From Micropterix aruncella (Eukaryota; Arthropoda; Insecta; Lepidoptera; Micropterigidae), in contig OX155963.1 of assembly GCA_944548615.1 (NCBI GenBank), positions 26,731,336 through 26,795,335 of the forward strand: 64,000 bases of DNA, read 5' to 3'. Shown here one piece after another: positions 1 to 13,100 of this stretch (position 1 is the stretch's first letter; the number at the start of each line of letters is the position of its first letter). The position numbers were made by a program, and so were the translations under genes. A model generated the notes under the pieces. The model saw nothing but the letters and a program-made list of their open reading frames with translations. It was not told the origin of the DNA and did not search any database.

Positions 1-469
1 AAACCTATTTATAAATCTTTTACCTCTGGAATCGCTGATAGTTGCATATTGTAAGTGTAAAAAACTTACTGTTCTTTAAAGAAAACCTGTTCTTTAACTT
101 TCTCTAAACCATATTTTTTCTGTTCAGCGCCGGTGATTAAAAAACTACTTGACGGATCGAGTTGTTTCAAAAGATTATTAAATTCTCTTCATTAAATAAT
201 ATGAACTAAAGAAAAAATATATATTTTTATTAAAAAAAATACTAGTTAACACAAAATTTTGGAGCGAAAATCGATTTCGTTTCTTTAAATCCTTGAAAAA
301 TTAAAAGAATAATGTTTTTCTTATTTTTTTTAGTTAATCTAGAAAATACACATGTAAAAAATAATATCTTACTTTACGTTTTTCGTTTCAGGCAAAATTG
401 AGCTCGCTATTGCCGTGGCATATTAATAATCGACAATCATTGCGTTGGCAACACGCTCACAGAAATAGT
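1..469. other. AT-rich non-coding stretch
   Basis: No gene, repeat edge or motif could be supported here. The sequence is AT-rich with homopolymer runs. It borders the foldback structure that starts at 470. Confidence 0.5.
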
Positions 470-1805
470 GGGTCCCATCAAACTTGCAGAAGGCAGATTT
501 GCAGACGGCAATCTTGCAGACGGCATTCTTGCAGGCGGCAGTTTTGCAGAAGGCAATCTTGCAGAAGGCAGTTTTGCAAATGTCAAACTAACGTTTCGAG
601 GGTCGGCATTTTTGCAGACGGAATTTTTGCAGAAAATGAAGTTAGAAGCAAAACATCGTATTTAAAATGTAGTGTTACCAGAGTAGAAATCGACAAAAGC
701 CGCGTTTTATATGTCAGGGTAGGGAAACCAGTCCACTTCTTTGAGTGTCCTCTCCATCGCGGATCTCAGCAATCAACTTTCGATGTTAGGGAAAGAAAAA
801 CCTAACCTAACCTAACCTAACAGAAAAACTTAAAACATTTTTTTTAATGTTTAGTTTGATGTACTGAATCATCCACTACAAGGATGCCGGTAATTAATGT
901 CACTTCGATTTTAGGGAAAGAAAAACCTAACCTAACCTAACCTAACAGAAAAACTTAAAACATTTTTTTTAATGTTTAGTTTGATGTACTGAATCATCCA
1001 CTACAAGGATGCCGCTAATTAAATGTGGAGAGGTAAAAATATTCACCACTTTAATTTACCCTGACATGATAATTTGCTACTTCTTTTTCTAAATTTAAAA
1101 TTAATAACATATGACCGCTTTACTGCTTTATTTTTGGTTTGTAAAATAATATAAAATTATTTTATTCGTGTAATCATGTCCTAATGCGCCATTCTCAAAC
1201 GTTGCTAACTTCGGGTTTGTATGCAAGTTTGCTTTCTGCAAGAATGCCGTCTGCAAAAATGCCGCCTGCAAGGTTGCCGCCTGCAAGGTTGCCTCCTGCA
1301 AATCTGCCCTCAACAAATTTGGAGCTGTCAAAAGTGACATTTGTGCAAGTTTGCCGCATGCAAAACTAGCGCCCCCCGAAATGGTGACTGCTAGCTTGCA
1401 AGGGGGGGGCGCCAGTTTTGCATGCGGCAATTTTGCACAAATGTCACTTTTGACAGTTCCAAATTTGTTGAGGGCAGATTTGCAGGAGGCAACCTTGCAG
1501 GCGGCAACCTTGCAGGCGGCAACCTTCAGTACAGTTTTTCTGTTAGGTTAGGTTAGGTTAGGTTTTTCTTTCCCTAAAATCGAAGTGACATTAATTACCG
1601 GCATCCTTGTAATGGATGACTTTTATACATCGAACTAAACATTAAAAAAAATGTTTTAAGTTTTTCTGTTAGGTTAGGTTAGGTCATTTTGACATTTGCA
1701 AAACTGCCTTCTGCAAGATTGCCTTCTGCAAAACTGCCGCCTGCAAGAATGCCGTCTGCAAGATTGCCGTCTGCAAATTTGCCTTCTGCAAGTTTGATGG
1801 GACCC
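470..1805. mobile_element. Foldback-type element made of 15-bp tandem repeats
   Basis: The outer arms 470-586 and 1689-1805 are both 117 bp and are inverted complements, running from GGGTCCCATCAAACTTGC inward. An inner inverted pair, about 1218-1377 and 1404-1532, nearly meets at 1390. Between outer and inner arms lie blocks with TTAGG arrays: two direct copies on the left (801-925 and 926-1020) and one inverted copy on the right (1541-1683). The arms are tandem 15-bp units of the type TTGCAGAAGGCAGTT. The unit length is a multiple of three, so frames stay open. One frame reads A(D/E)G(N/S)(L/F); in the inner arms another reads ADLQE-ATLQA-ATLQA, the A(D/N)LXX pentapeptide pattern. Large inverted repeats composed of short direct repeats are the hallmark of Drosophila FB elements; relationship to FB is inference from structure only. 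No target duplication was found. The encoded peptides are short and probably not genes. Confidence 0.7.
801..1683. repeat. Interstitial (TTAGG)n arrays inside the foldback element
   Basis: CCTAA occurs four times in a row at 801-820 and at 926-945. TTAGG occurs four times at 1543-1562 and three times at 1669-1683. TTAGG is the canonical arthropod telomere repeat. Here each array bounds a ~120-bp block carrying the sequence GGCATCCTTGTA, which also occurs in the ends of the foldback MITEs at 30161 and 63719. Confidence 0.75.
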
Positions 1806-2826
1806 GCTTGCAAGTCGCAAAAATGTGAACGGCAACACCATCATAACATAATAATAATAATATTATATAATTCCTGGCAACACCGCATCTTGTGACACAG
1901 GCGAAAAATAGATGTCAGAAGGTTGAGTGAGGTTAGGAATTACCAAATTTTTATACAACTTAAAACGTTTTCATGTAAGCAATCCTTCTAATGCGACGCG
2001 CCGAATTAACAATCCATCCAATTCCGTCAAATATTCAACAATATCCGCGAAATAAAGGCTTAAATCAGCACGAAATAAACATGAGATAATTCTGGATTTT
2101 ATTGAAAATTCAGCTATTTAGTGTGAAAAGTGGGTGATTGCCGTGTTTTACCGCGTAGTTTTGTGATCTCGTTGATGGTTTCGCGCTTATCGGTATACCA
2201 TAGGAAGTTGGCAAATCAGTGGCATTTGACCTAGCTCCAATAGGTCTAGGAATAACGTCTTCAACCCTTTACCACTGACGTGTATTTACTTACATTAACA
2301 CTGACGTATGTCTAACAGTGTTTGTGTTTTTCTTAAATACCCCTAATCAGTCATTGTATTACGATATCATTATTTTTTTGTTTTATATCGTTAGTTTAGT
2401 ATCTGTGGTACATACTAAATAAAAGAAAAGTGGCGTCAGTACTTAAGGTATTTATTTTTATCTCAAAATATATAACTCAAAAATCGAATGAAACAAAAAT
2501 ATGCTCTCTTCTAACGGCTTAGAAACATGACTTATCAGTCTAACATTGACACAGAACTGTAAATACATAAAAATCTAGATAATGCTCTTTAAATTATAAT
2601 AAGGAAATGGCACTTTATAAGGAAATGAACATTTTTAGCGGCATGTGTTACAAGCAGGTTTTGAACACTGCAAACAAACGGGTTTCTTACAGACATGGCA
2701 TATATATGTTTCTTTTATGTTTTTGTTTTAAACATAAGTAACAGTTTTTACGGATGTTGTTCATTTTTAGTTTCTACCTCTGCTCGAGGTGTTGCAGCTA
2801 TGCCAAGAATGCAAGTGAGAAGTCCC
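1806..2826. other. Intergenic, no gene recognised
   Basis: Unassigned AT-rich DNA between the foldback element and the first piggyBac-like MITE. No exon with convincing coding character or splice sites was seen. Confidence 0.4.
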
Positions 2827-3097
2827 TTAACCCCTCAAGCCCCGATTGGCCGATATCGGCCACAACACGATTCAGCGTGACACCCCCGTTTTAATTTTAT
2901 TTTAATTTTATTTGTTTTAGTTTATTATGTTTTATTATGTTAATATGTTTCATTTTAATTATGGGTACAGTGGTTTGGCAGTAATTAATGTTTTGGTGAG
3001 ACAGTGTCGTAATTCAATTTTTTTTACTAATTTTTACTAAAAATTTTTGGGACAGCAACTTGTCAATCGGCTGAGGGGCCGAGGCCTGAAGGGTTAA
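2827..3097 (+). mobile_element. piggyBac-like MITE, family 1 (copy 1)
   Basis: The element is bounded by TTAA at 2827-2830 and 3094-3097. It starts CCCCTCAAGCCCCGATTGG and ends GAGGCCTGAAGGG, so the termini are imperfect inverted repeats beginning CCC next to TTAA, as in piggyBac-type elements. The same ~270-bp unit recurs at 22509-22778 and 56211-56480. It has no coding capacity. Confidence 0.75.
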
Positions 3098-3339
3098 GAG
3101 AGTCCCTAGAAAAAAAAATTGTGGAATGATTATAGGGTCAGTCCATTTTAAATCGCCCAGGCATGTTGCTATTTTTTTGCATGTGTTCCCGGTGATAAAA
3201 CACTTCAGTTTTTTTTTGGTAGCCATTTTAAAATGGCGGTTGGCCAAATTTTAATTAAAAACGTGGTATGCGGAAAGTTTAATTGCCAAGCTATTTATAA
3301 ATATATCGAAATAATTCAAAAACGAATAAATATGTGTAG

Positions 3340-3402
3340 ATGTCTACGTTGCTGCTAACGCGTTGTACGGTGAAAAAACCGTGACGTGGACAAGTGGCCT
3401 TA
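3340..3402 (+). mobile_element. Right end of a PIF/Harbinger-like MITE
   Basis: The sequence GACGTGGACAAGTGGCC followed by TTA (3400-3402) mirrors the left end TTA-GGCTTTGTCCAC at 62947-62961. The segment ACGGTGAAAAAA also recurs near 63210. A TTA target and GGC-TTGTCCAC termini suggest PIF/Harbinger type. The left end of this copy was not located. Confidence 0.4.
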
Positions 3403-3936
3403 GCAGTAATACTCTTATTTAATCCGTGAAAAATCTGACATTCTTAGGATGCTAGCTAAAGTGGGTCACTGCTCCCAATAATTATAATCGTGCAATAATT
3501 AATAGGGAATACTTGAATGTGTTGGTTTTGGCAGCACCAGATCTTGACTTTTTTATGTCAGTCCTCATCTTATTAAGACCTTTTCTAGAAGAAGCGAATT
3601 CGCCGCAAAACGTTACGCGACTAAGTTGCAGTCAGAAGGAGCGTACGACGCGCGAGCATTAGGGGAGGGGACTGATGTTGAGTATTTGACATTTGGACAA
3701 CTTCATTTGAATGGATAGGTCTACTGCCCCTAGTGAATGCGCGTAAACTGGTCAGAACTAGGGAGTCTCTGATATCTCATCTACGTAGTACTTCGCCTAC
3801 GCGCATATGAATATGTACATAACGATCAGCGGCAACTTTGCCCCTTCTGGACAAGGTCTAAATTGTTTGTATTTATTATTTATGTTATCTTAAACCTTAC
3901 AGATTTCTTCGCCGAAGGTAATACTCGCTTACCAAA
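3403..3936 (+). promoter_or_regulatory. Upstream region and 5' UTR of CCDC47
   Basis: The 530 bp before the CCDC47 start codon include a locally GC- and CpG-richer patch around 3595-3670 that could be the promoter. No TATA box can be assigned. The bases just before the ATG could follow an acceptor at about 3901 (CCTTACAG), which would mean a non-coding first exon upstream. This is inference only. Confidence 0.3.
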
Positions 3937-4182
3937 ATGCGCCTATGGCTAGTGGGCATCCACATCGTTCTAGTGGGCTGTTCGGTATGGGCGGGCCGCG
4001 TTTACGAAGAGGCCAACATGCTCGAAGACAATGAATTTGCCGAGTTTGAGCAGTTTGACATGGACGAGGACCTCATCGGCTCTTCAGAGAACGTACAGGA
4101 GCCTTCGGACATACCAAAGAAGCCTCAGAACCAGCAGGATCAATTCGTCTCTGTCGATGAAGTGGACGATATGATCGTTGAG
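3937..4182 (+). CDS. CCDC47: CCDC47 exon 1
   Basis: Encodes residues 1-82: the signal peptide and the start of the acidic lumenal region. It ends in phase 0 at donor GAG|GTATAC. Confidence 0.92.
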
Positions 4183-7100
4183 GTATACAGATGATTTGTG
4201 TTTGATATGCGGAGAGCATTATCTTGCTTAGTAATTAAATGTGCCTATTATTAAATAATCCTCCCCTGTTCGATGACAAAACCACACAAACGCACAAGTT
4301 GAATACACTTTGTTTGTTTGTTTGTGTGAAATTTCACAAGGAGCGAGTTTATTGTCATACGACAATCTCTTCCAACCAACCCTACTATGAAGCATTTATA
4401 TGTATGTGCGCTTATGATATGTGTGTAAGTAAGTGTGTGTCTTGTTATTGCATACGGTTAACAGAATTGAAAATGCGATTCCATTAATATTATCCCAATG
4501 GAAAATGGTGACCCAGCCGGGAATCGAACCTGGAACCTTACAATGTAAGATCAGGCAACCTAACCACTATGCCTCTGGGCGTTGTGGCGTTATACATGCC
4601 ACTTCGCGAAGCAACTCTCATTGAACGAGATATATTAAAATGTCTGCAGACTACAAAAGTATTTCATCGATAACTCTGGCAGGACTGTAGTATGGAAGGC
4701 TTTTTAAAGATGTTTTCATGTCATAATTGGTTAAAGTTCATTTTGGAAAGAAAAAAATTATAAAACTATAAACAAATTTACTTTTAAGATAAATTCCAAC
4801 GATATTAAGAGATCTTAAAACCAAAAAGTAGTAACAACAGTAACAACTAAACAAATGCCAAAAAGCGATAAACAACTGATTACCAATAAGGGGTCGCCGC
4901 TGGAGTTCCACACACCATAATTTCGAGTTTGCCGAGAGTGAACCCACTGAAGTCGCACCCTGCCGACCATGCATCTGCCAAATTCTCACCCCGCCAGGTA
5001 ACCTAATCCAAGGGTGGGATTTCATGTTTAGCCACAGTTATTGAACCCCGACGTAACCTATGTTGTCAGCTGCCGATACTGCAACCACAGCCTAATTTAA
5101 CATATCCGCGCGGGGTGAGGATCCGGCTGGGTGCATGATAAATCATCCAATTCTCTTTGGGTTCGGATGCTTCGAATTGGAATTCTAGTTTGAATTAAAA
5201 AAACAACAAATGTACATAGATTGAATAGTATTCGAACATTTTTGCCCGATGAAGCCGCTTCAAGTATGTACTTAATACATTTCAGAGGGTTTAAAGATGA
5301 AAAGCTGCTGAAACCATTAAGACTATATAACACTACATAAAGTATTGATTTCTTACAAAAAAAATATTTGTTTACTCCATACTTCATCTATATTTTTAGT
5401 TTTTGTAGATCCATATTCAGTAGAACTCCAATTATCCGAACTCCGACTATCTGAAACGCTGATCATCCGAAAATATAAACGGAAAACAATTAGGACGGAA
5501 ATGTACTGCGATTCGCAAAATAATGATTCTGTCTATGCGCGCTATTGTCCTTATTATCTTAGCCTTTCTTAGCTACAACGCCGTCACTGTGATATACTGA
5601 GTAACTCTTCTTTTGCAGGATGAAGACAATGAATTTGAACACTTCCAAGATCCTGAAGAATTCGAAGGCTTTGCTGACTCTGGTCAACGTGTCGATCAAC
5701 CAAAGATCACCATTAAACAAGTGAGTTCTTTTTTACTGACGATTTAAATAGTGCAATATGTGCTATTTTTAATTTCCGCCTTTCCATACAGCAGAGATCA
5801 TGAAACTTTGCTGCTTTGAATTTAATCCGAAACCAACTACGGACTGTCCTAAATTTCCTAAATTTTAATGAGAACCAGATTTGAAAATTTGGAGATGGGT
5901 TACGTTATGTTGACGGTCCCTGCTCTGGAGGTCGCAGTGTTCATCATGGAGGTTGCAGTGTACATTGAAAAGAACATCACACTGTTTGACCACTTAGGGG
6001 CGTCAATTGCTATGGATGAATCTGAAACCCCCGGGAGTTATAAATCGCACTTGCCATTCTGTCTGCCATAGAGTGAACGCAAATACTTTGGGAACAAACA
6101 CATCTGGGAGTTATAATGACATCATGCTATTCTGGACAACACAATCCACAGCCGAACTACGCTAACAGCCCGTAAGAGTCCGACACCTTACCACGAGGCA
6201 CTGCGGAGTGTCACCCACCTGACTTCCTCGTGGCATATTTAGGCACTGGATTGAAATATCCTCGACATCCTATTTTTTTATATCTCATCCAAGTACTTTT
6301 CTTTTTCGGATGGAGTAGTGTGATGGAAAGTGCTAAGGTACAATTCCGAACATTACTGCAAACCGCAACGTAGACTGCAGACTGCAAACAGCAGACCGCA
6401 AAGCTGCTGTCGCCTGCTATATAAATGCTGGACAGAGCGACAGACCGAGCTTGCAGTCAGCCGATGTTGGATGTGTTTAGCGATTCCAATATGATTTTGA
6501 GTCTTGTTGGATGAGGAAATAATTATGACTTTTTGTTACTTTATACCAGAAAAAGAAGAACGCTCACAATGCCTTTATTTGCCACAGTCGTCAATGTTGT
6601 ATGGATCACTATGGCAAGTATACCAGACAGTAGCTTCTTTTAGAACAAAATTGAAATCAAAGTGAATATGTCAGATATCCCGCTACTCGGCCCACGCAGA
6701 TATCCACACGTTTGAAAAGGTCACCAGCCTTTATCTGCGCGTAATTCTAATCATAGGCGTTCGTCTGGACGTACCCCTCTGCCCACATTCCTCGCACCCT
6801 CTTCCCGCAATGCCCTGTAGCTCGAGAGTAAAGCTACTTGTTAGTATACTGTCACTATGGAAGCTTGTTGACGGACACCGTAATCGGACACCGCAGACGG
6901 TCCACGTCTTTAAATGAATATGTCCTCACCACAAAAACAAAAAAATGGTTAAGAAAAGCAGATATTGCATTCATGAGATAAATAGACAAAGAGAACAGTT
7001 CGGAGAATGCCATATATTCATGGAAATTTGAATATGATGAATGACGATTCTTTATATACTTCCGTATGTCTTTTTCTGTGCATGCACCGGCGTTCTATGC

Positions 7101-10100
7101 GTGTCTGACCCGTTGCAAACGTAAGTTCAAGAAACACACTGGTCTTATGGGTGGGACAGCATACTGTCACAGTATACAGAGAGTAGCTTATCTTGAGCGA
7201 ATGAATCGAAGCAAAAGACGTCATGAGTGTTAAGGGCTACAACAAATCGTAATACGATTTTAGACATTGTACCATAAGCAGCATCCGCGGCTACTAAGAC
7301 CAGGCCACATTGCCGCCATATGGCCGCTACTCCTCCGACGCAGATATTCATACATAGAAATTTGACAATATCAATATTGAACATAACGCTAACTATAGGC
7401 GTTTGCAGTAACGCATCCTGCTCACATCCCTCGCATCCTATCCCCGCAACGCCTTGCCATTCGAGAGTGTGCTTACTGTTGAAGCTCGGTATACTGTGAT
7501 AGAATTAAGCTGTCTTTTTTGTTGAATCAGATGCCGATAATGGTGCGGAGCCGTTGGGATGCCTACTGGATGGAATTCCTGCTGTGCTGCGGCATCGCCG
7601 CTTACACCCTCAGCTGGGCAATCGGGAAAGGAAGAAACACTACCATCGCCCTCACCTTTTCCAAAATGCATAGACCTTTCTTGGAAGAAAACTTCAGTCT
7701 CGTTGGTAAATAATAATAAAGAATAATTATATCATTATTATTGAATATGAATCGAGGACATTACACATACGAGGGGTTAAGCTGATGTGACCGCATTTAA
7801 TCATTCATTATATAGCTTATTAGATTGCTCAATGTCATAAACAACAGGTAGATCGCACTCATATTTCTAAATATTGATTAATCTTCTCTTACTACTTTCA
7901 ATATTCGTGCACCTTTCGAGGCATAACAGTATGGCGGCCCACTAGATGGCGCTCCAAACATGCCTATATGGTATAAAATAATAATATAATAACTAAAGAA
8001 TTTGAAATCATAGCTCTTATTATTTTAATATTGTTTACATAAAGATGTATTTTTTTATTTTATTTGGTATACAGGTTTCATTCAGTACATAATAACTATG
8101 CACTTTAAAGTTTAGATAGACAACAAATAAAATACAAACTGAGTTGCCATGGAATTTACCGACCGTAGTCGGGGCCCATCATAATACACTTCTGGGAGTG
8201 AGCGGTGGACTCCGGACTAACGACCGGCTGTGGTTGTTAGTTACCTTAACCACATATTCACACCCCCTTTGAAGCTATAGAATTTGAGATGCGGGAATCT
8301 CCTCATTCAGTTTGACATCATCCACACAGCTTAGAGAGTATTCAGGCGTCGTCTCCATTTGAGTATTTTCCTAGGCCACCGACTGATCTATTCTCCCTAA
8401 CTCTCTCGCATCTCTCCACCGCATCTTTGACTCCTGTCTTATTCCGGATCCATTCATTGCATTTTTGGTCGTGCAAGCTGATTGCTGAGTATGATCTGTT
8501 CCATTACTTTATCTTCTCGCCTGACTGTTCAGTAAGAGTTATAGTCTCCGATCCATATACGGGGTGTTATTACAGCACGGGCTTTTTACAACGTAGTAAG
8601 CAACTTTTGATAAAAAAAATTGGAACAAAATAAATTTTTTTTTTTTCTTTGAAAAAAAATATTTTTTGTTTTTTTTTTAAATTTGAAAGTTTGAAGAAGT
8701 TGACTGTTAAATAAAGGTTTGAGAAGCGTTTGAGCGTGCTGCGCCATCTAGCGGTAGGTAATAAGTCGTAAATAAACAATATCAGCGACATTTTACCAAC
8801 CGCTAGATAGTGCATCGTGATCATAGCTTTTCATAATATTTAAAAATAAATTTAAAAAAACATTTAACCCTTGGAGTAAATGGGTATTTTCATGGATGCA
8901 TCTGTCTCTTTTGCAGGATTTTCGGCGACATCGACCTTAAAGTACTATAACTACGAAACTACTACACCAATCATAAAAAGAACAACTGCACAATGATTGC
9001 ATTGAAATTTCGAATATAGAATATTGAAATATCATTTTGTAAAACAATTAGATAATTATGAATAAATATGAGAACGTCAAAGAAGTGAAAAAAACCCGGA
9101 ACCAGATCTGGTCGTATCATACTCAACGGATAATTGTTTCAGAACCAGATTTGGTCGTATCATACTCAACGGGTTAAAAACAATTTTTTTTTTTTCAAAA
9201 AACAAGTTTATTTTTTAGTTTTTTCCAAAAAAATTTATCAAAAGTTGCTTACTACGTTGTACTGATTCACCCACAGAAAAAAAAGCCCGTGCTGTAATAA
9301 CACCCCGTATATAGACAGGCAAGACCAGGGGCGAATCTATATAAGGGCTTTTTGGGCTGCCGCCCAGGGCCCCGTGGATATAAAGGGCCCCAGCCTCCAT
9401 TGAAAACAATGGACAATATTATGAACCGAGTTCCTACCGAGGCTAGTGCCTTGTCAATAGGTAACTAGTAATGAATGTTTGTTTAAATTTTACTAATATT
9501 AACTAGCTTTACAATTATGTAACAGAAATTCCTTTTTTTTTGCGCTTGTGTCCCGAATTATCATTAAAGGTTACTTCTCAGGGTTTTCTATAACCTTTTT
9601 CTGTTCCGAAAATGTTGTTTATTGTTGCTTTTTGAAATCATCCAAAAATTTTCCTTAACAGCTGTCAGATGACATTAATGTTGCTATTATGGAGATATAT
9701 TTATTAAAAGATAAATAAATAAATAAATGAATGACAACTAAAAATTATAATATTAATTAAAAAGAAAACCTACATAAAATTTAACTTTTATTAAAAAATT
9801 TTGTAAGTAAATCTACACTCTTTGTCATAGAGTAGAGACATTCGTGTTTCTGGTAAGAATGAGCTGTCAAAAGCGGGCGCAAAAAGACATTCTGGCGAAC
9901 GGTTGCAGTGGAGAGGAAATCTCCGTAATCTGCCGAGAGGAGGTTATTTTTATTATGTGAAGTGTGTGTGATTTATCTGGTAAGCATTTTAATTTCATTT
10001 TGGGTAGCTTTTCCCGTAGGATCCTCGAGATTTTAACGGATTTTTCTATTGATCGCAGCTGTCGGCACCTCTGGTTTTTTGAATAATTACTGCTGCTATA

Positions 10101-13100
10101 TAAGTGACGAAATCGTCGCTAAATGTGACGGGAATTGCCTCCACGTCAAGGAATTTACATTCATTTCTGGAATTCTGTTATTTTTATTTGGATGAGCACA
10201 TGTGACACGCCAATAAGCGGAATTTGAAGAAGGGTGCCTGCGGGCGAATAAACACGGATACTTTACATACTCTCGTGTTTCTTTTTGTGCTGTAGTCTTT
10301 TGTGTGTCTGAGGAAAAGGGTTTTCTGAGGGCCAAACCCAATGCTCATTAATATTTGGCCCACTCTCTGAGATAGTTTTTTGAGGTTAATTTTTTTTTCT
10401 TTTTCAAAATTTCTTTCGGGTATCTTTTTTTTTAAATATAATTAGTTTCCTTCTTTTTCTTTAAAAGGAGGTGGCGTCCTTTTACTTTGATTCTTTTGGG
10501 TTTTGGTAATTTCTACCGTGTTTCTTCCAAACACGGAAATTAGTATTTTGCGGTTATAAAATTGGCGCCCAACGTGGGGCTTATAAATTGGATTTTGGCT
10601 TTTAGGGTATTCTTTTCCTCAGCCATTGAAGCACGATTTTTTAAGCACTTTGTTCAAAAATTGTATAAAAAAAATTAGAAGCATTTTTTTTGTTTTTATA
10701 TAATTTTTATTCATAGCGATTACCGTGAAAGAGGCTTGTAAGCACCGTCTTGTTGTTTTTGTATTTAGAAGCAACTTTTGTCATTGAATTAAGCGGTATT
10801 GTGTACTTGCAGTTTTGTCGGCATTAACAGCATTTTTTGTAATTTAAAGCGGTTACCGTGAAGAAGTATTTTGTACTTGCCGTTTTTTATGGTTACTATA
10901 TTTTTTTGTCAGAATCTTAGATTTAAAAGCAATATATTAATTATTGTTTGAATACTTGGCGTTGCTTAGCAGCAGTTTGTTTATTTTAAGGCGGTTTCCG
11001 CGAAAAAGTTTTACGCTTGCCGTTTAAGTATTTTATTTTATCATACTAATTATTTTTTTGTTAATTTCCAGATGTGAAGGCAATTATCCTGGTGAGGTAA
11101 GCAGCCAAATAAAACAGAGGTGCCGCAAGCAGTAAAAAAGTCAGTTTATTCCATTTTATTTTTTTTATTTTTTATTTATTTTGGTTTTTATTTTTTTTGG
11201 TGGGATTTAAAATATATACATGATGGCGTCTCCAGCGATAGTGTATTATGCTGCGTCACATTTAGTAAAGGCAGAACTCGATTATGAGTTCACGATTCGG
11301 GAGGTCACTCCAACCAATGTTGAAGCGATGAGAAAACAATTTAATTCACTCTTAAGGGAGTTTCCAGCTGAATCAATTTCCTCAACGGATTTAGATCCAG
11401 ATTCCGAGTTTCAGGAATGTGCGATTAGACTTTCGTGTCTTCAAGAACTTATCGAAGAATTTATAAATAACAAACAGAAACTTTTATATAAACGAATTAG
11501 CACTAAAACTGCACATATCTTTCATAGAGTTTCACGTATAAATCCTGCTAATTCAGACTCCAAAAAATTATTAGACAATTTAAAGGAGGAAGTTTTAGAA
11601 ATTGTCGTTTTGTTAGAAAAATATTTAGATATTGTTCGTTCGCCTAGCCCGTTACCAAATCCTGTTGTTCCGATACCTTCTACTTCATTGCACGAGGGTG
11701 AGAAGCTTAGTCCTGAGGTGGTTCCTTTGGGCAGGAATTCTGAAGTGACGTCAGCTCCGTATATACAGCATGTTGATACGAAACCAGTTCCTTTGGACAA
11801 TAACTTTGTCATTTCTGACGAACGCATTCTTAAACCTTTAAATCTTGGTTTTACATTTGACGGCGATTCCTGTGTGGTCGAGTTCTTAGAACGATTGGAT
11901 GAGATTAGGTTTTCGCGGAATATCTCGGATGCCAGGATGCTGAAATCGGCTTGTGAACTATTCCAGAAACAAGCGCTTAGTTGGTACCGTGCCAGAGCTT
12001 CGAGCATTGCCAGTTGGAAGCAGTTAGTTGCTGCACTCCGCTCCGATTTTGGCAGTTTAAATTACGATGCTGAAGTTTTGTCATTTGTACGGGGACGTAA
12101 ACAAGAGTCGGATGAGAGGATGCATATTTTTGTTTCCGTCATGTTGGGCTATTTCAACAGGTTGTCAAGGCCATTGTCTGGCGAGGAACAGTTAGGAATT
12201 ATCCTTTCAAATATCTCAATTTCTTACCAACGACATTTCATGCTAGTTGATATAAATTCAATCGACGAACTTCTGCGTTTAGGAAAAAAAGTTGAAAATG
12301 CACAACAGCGTATCAACGCATCTAATGCAGCCACTCCTGCCCAAGCTAAGGTCAAGCCTTCTGGCTCGAAAGCAGTTTATGCGGTCGACGAGTCTCCTAC
12401 CAAATGTGCGACGGAGGAAGTGAAAGTTGAACAGAAGTTCAAAGAGTGTAACGTTTCTTCTGCTGGTCCATCCCATCGTGGTGGTTTTAATCGTGGTGGT
12501 TTTCATCGTGGCGGTTTTAATCGTGGAAATTTTTCCCGTAATAATTGTTCTAATGGTAATTCGTCTTCTGGTAATTACAACCAAGGAGCCAATAATAGTT
12601 CGCGTGGTTCACGCGGTGGCACGCATCATGGCTATTCTAAATATTGCTATCGTTGTGGTAGGTTTAACTACACGGTAGCCACTTGTCCGGAATGTTCTAA
12701 GAATAACCGGCCTGGTAATTCCCCGGTTTCAGAGCCAAAAAACTCGAAAGGCGGGGCAGAATAGAGGATTTTCTACATTCTGCCTCGATATTGTTTGCAA
12801 ATGAGAAGGATAACCGTCGCCCTTTCTTAGAAGTTTCACTGGGTGATATAACGGTTTGTGGATTACTCGACACTGGATCGAGTGTTACGATTTTGGGTGC
12901 CGATTCACATAAATATTTAGTTGATATCGGTTTTACTCTTAATAAGTCTCCGTTGGTGACTTTATCCACTGCTAATGCAAGTTCGGTTAAGACGATTGGG
13001 TCTATGTTTCTTCCTTTTAAATTCAATAATCGATGCCAGGTTATTCGAGCTGTTGTAGCTCCAGATATAGGTACTTCCCTTATTTTGGGAATAGATTTTG

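Noticed and set aside
398..665. Frames with CRRQ or ADG repeats as a pentapeptide-repeat gene
   Set aside because: No proper start, the frames stop outside the 15-bp repeat, and the same repeats occur inverted within one foldback structure.
4505..4580. tRNA gene on the minus strand
   Set aside because: A and B boxes are present, but the body cannot fold as a full tRNA and continues into a dispersed SINE body.
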